From: Bacteroidota bacterium
GTDB lineage: Bacteria > Bacteroidota > Bacteroidia > Chitinophagales > Chitinophagaceae
Direction: 5' to 3'
Length of the DNA: 5,280 nt
NCBI GenBank assembly: GCA_023391895.1
Contig: JAEWAC010000375.1
Location: 1 to 5,280, forward strand
Shown here: positions 4,642 to 5,280 of the stretch, one piece after another
Numbering within the stretch: the first letter of the stretch is position 1
How the letters are laid out: every line of letters begins with the position of its first letter
Notes under the pieces: generated by a model
Seen by the model: only the letters and a program-made list of their open reading frames with translations
Database searches by the model: none
What the model was told of the DNA's origin: nothing
Position numbers and translations under genes: made by a program

Positions 4642-5280
4642 TTACATATTTCTTCGGTATTGCCCACCCACCTCGTACAAGGCATGAGTAATTTGTCCCA
4701 GCGAACAGTATTTTACCGTTTCCATCAACTCGGCAAAGAGGTTACCGTTGGCAATGGCTACTTCTTTCAACTGCTTTAATGCCGCTTCGCTCTTGTCTTC
4801 GTTGCGTTTCCAGAAGGCATGCAGGTTTTGGATCTGCTGTTCTTTTTCTTCTTTGGTAGAACGGATGACCTCGGCTGGCAATACGGTGGGGCTGCCGGCC
4901 TTATTCAAAAACGTATTCACGCCAATGAGTGGTAATTCACCCGTATGTTTCTGGTGTTCGTAATACAGGCTTTCTTCCTGAATTTTATTGCGCTGGTACA
5001 TGCGTTCCATAGCTCCCAGCACACCGCCTCTTTCATTGATACGGTCAAACTCCGCCAGCACGGCCTCTTCCACCAGGTTGGTTAATTCCTCCACGGCAAA
5101 AGAGCCCTGGATAAAGTTTTCGGTTTTGGCCGAACCCAGCTCGCGGTTGATAATGAGCTGAATCGCCATAGCCCGACGCACACTTTCTTCTGTTGGTGTT
5201 GTAATAGCCTCGTCATAGGCGTTGGTGTGCAAGCTGTTGCAGTTGTCGTAAATGGCATACAAGGCCTGCAGCGTGGTGCG
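4642..5280 (-). CDS. icmF: Fused B12-dependent acyl-CoA mutase (IcmF type), C-terminal fragment, 5' end outside window
   Basis: The frame is open from the window edge (R-T-T-L-Q-A-L-Y-A-I-Y-D...) to the stop at 4642, 213 residues; the apparent start near 5262 is an internal TTG (Leu). The signature NSLHTNAYDEAITTPTEESV is the C-terminal part of the TIM-barrel, substrate-binding domain of adenosylcobalamin-dependent acyl-CoA mutases. The text that follows (EEAVLAEFDRINERGGVLGAM, YQRNKIQEESLYYE, IGVNTFLNK, CSLGQITHALYEVGGQYRRNM at the end) matches IcmF, the isobutyryl-CoA mutase fused to its G-protein chaperone. The protein ends without a cobalamin-binding DxHxxG domain, which methylmalonyl-CoA mutase large subunits carry at the C-terminus; in IcmF that domain and the GTPase are N-terminal. 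IcmF interconverts branched and linear acyl-CoAs (isobutyryl/butyryl, some also pivalyl/isovaleryl) in the cytoplasm. A stand-alone mutase subunit cannot be fully excluded because the N-terminus is missing. Confidence 0.88.
   Translation of the reverse strand, partial: RTTLQALYAIYDNCNSLHTNAYDEAITTPTEESVRRAMAIQLIINRELGSAKTENFIQGSFAVEELTNLVEEAVLAEFDRINERGGVLGAMERMYQRNKIQEESLYYEHQKHTGELPLIGVNTFLNKAGSPTVLPAEVIRSTKEEKEQQIQNLHAFWKRNEDKSEAALKQLKEVAIANGNLFAELMETVKYCSLGQITHALYEVGGQYRRNM

Noticed and set aside
1..5280. Defence system, CRISPR array, tRNA, riboswitch or insertion sequence
   Set aside because: No regularly spaced long repeats with spacers, no cloverleaf, no transposase or nuclease-like reading frame; the genes present are common housekeeping or envelope families.

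Overview
The window looks like chromosomal DNA from a member of the Bacteroidota, most likely a Chitinophagaceae relative. This rests on protein families typical of that phylum (a large zinc metalloprotease with a DUF5117/DUF4953-type C-terminus, a TatC with an enlarged first periplasmic loop, an IcmF-type mutase), the absence of strong Shine-Dalgarno sequences, and a TAnnTTTGY promoter -7 element in front of tatC. The placement is inferred from recognition by eye, not from a search.

Layout. (1) 1-464, plus strand: the C-terminal end of a zinc-dependent metalloprotease, closed by a strong intrinsic terminator at 485-513. (2) 562-1416, plus strand: tatC, the twin-arginine translocase core, with its own promoter right behind that terminator. 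(3) 1417-1982: a gene-free convergent interval of about 565 bp filled with short repeats. These include a 23-bp motif in several copies and both orientations, a tandem GATTTC-type repeat, an ACAAAG-type repeat, a CCCG/CGGG small hairpin and a larger GC-rich hairpin. (4) 1983-3446, minus strand: a six-TM orphan sensor histidine kinase. (5) 3447-3742: a shorter non-coding stretch with one more copy of the 23-bp motif. (6) 3743-4513, minus strand: a predicted outer-membrane beta-barrel protein of the Phenol_MetA_deg-like family. (7) 4597-4626: terminator of the last gene. (8) 4642-5280, minus strand: the C-terminal part of a fused B12-dependent acyl-CoA mutase (IcmF type), running off the window.

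The genes do not form an evident pathway. Each has its own spacing or terminator, and no partner genes (tatA, a response regulator, mutase chaperone subunits) are visible. No defence system, mobile-element gene, CRISPR array or RNA gene was found. The most notable signal is the repeat family in the tatC/kinase interval, including a 180-bp segment bounded by 23-bp inverted copies (21/23 match) and a 38-bp imperfect palindrome made of two copies back to back. A second point is that TatC carries substitutions at two normally acidic positions.
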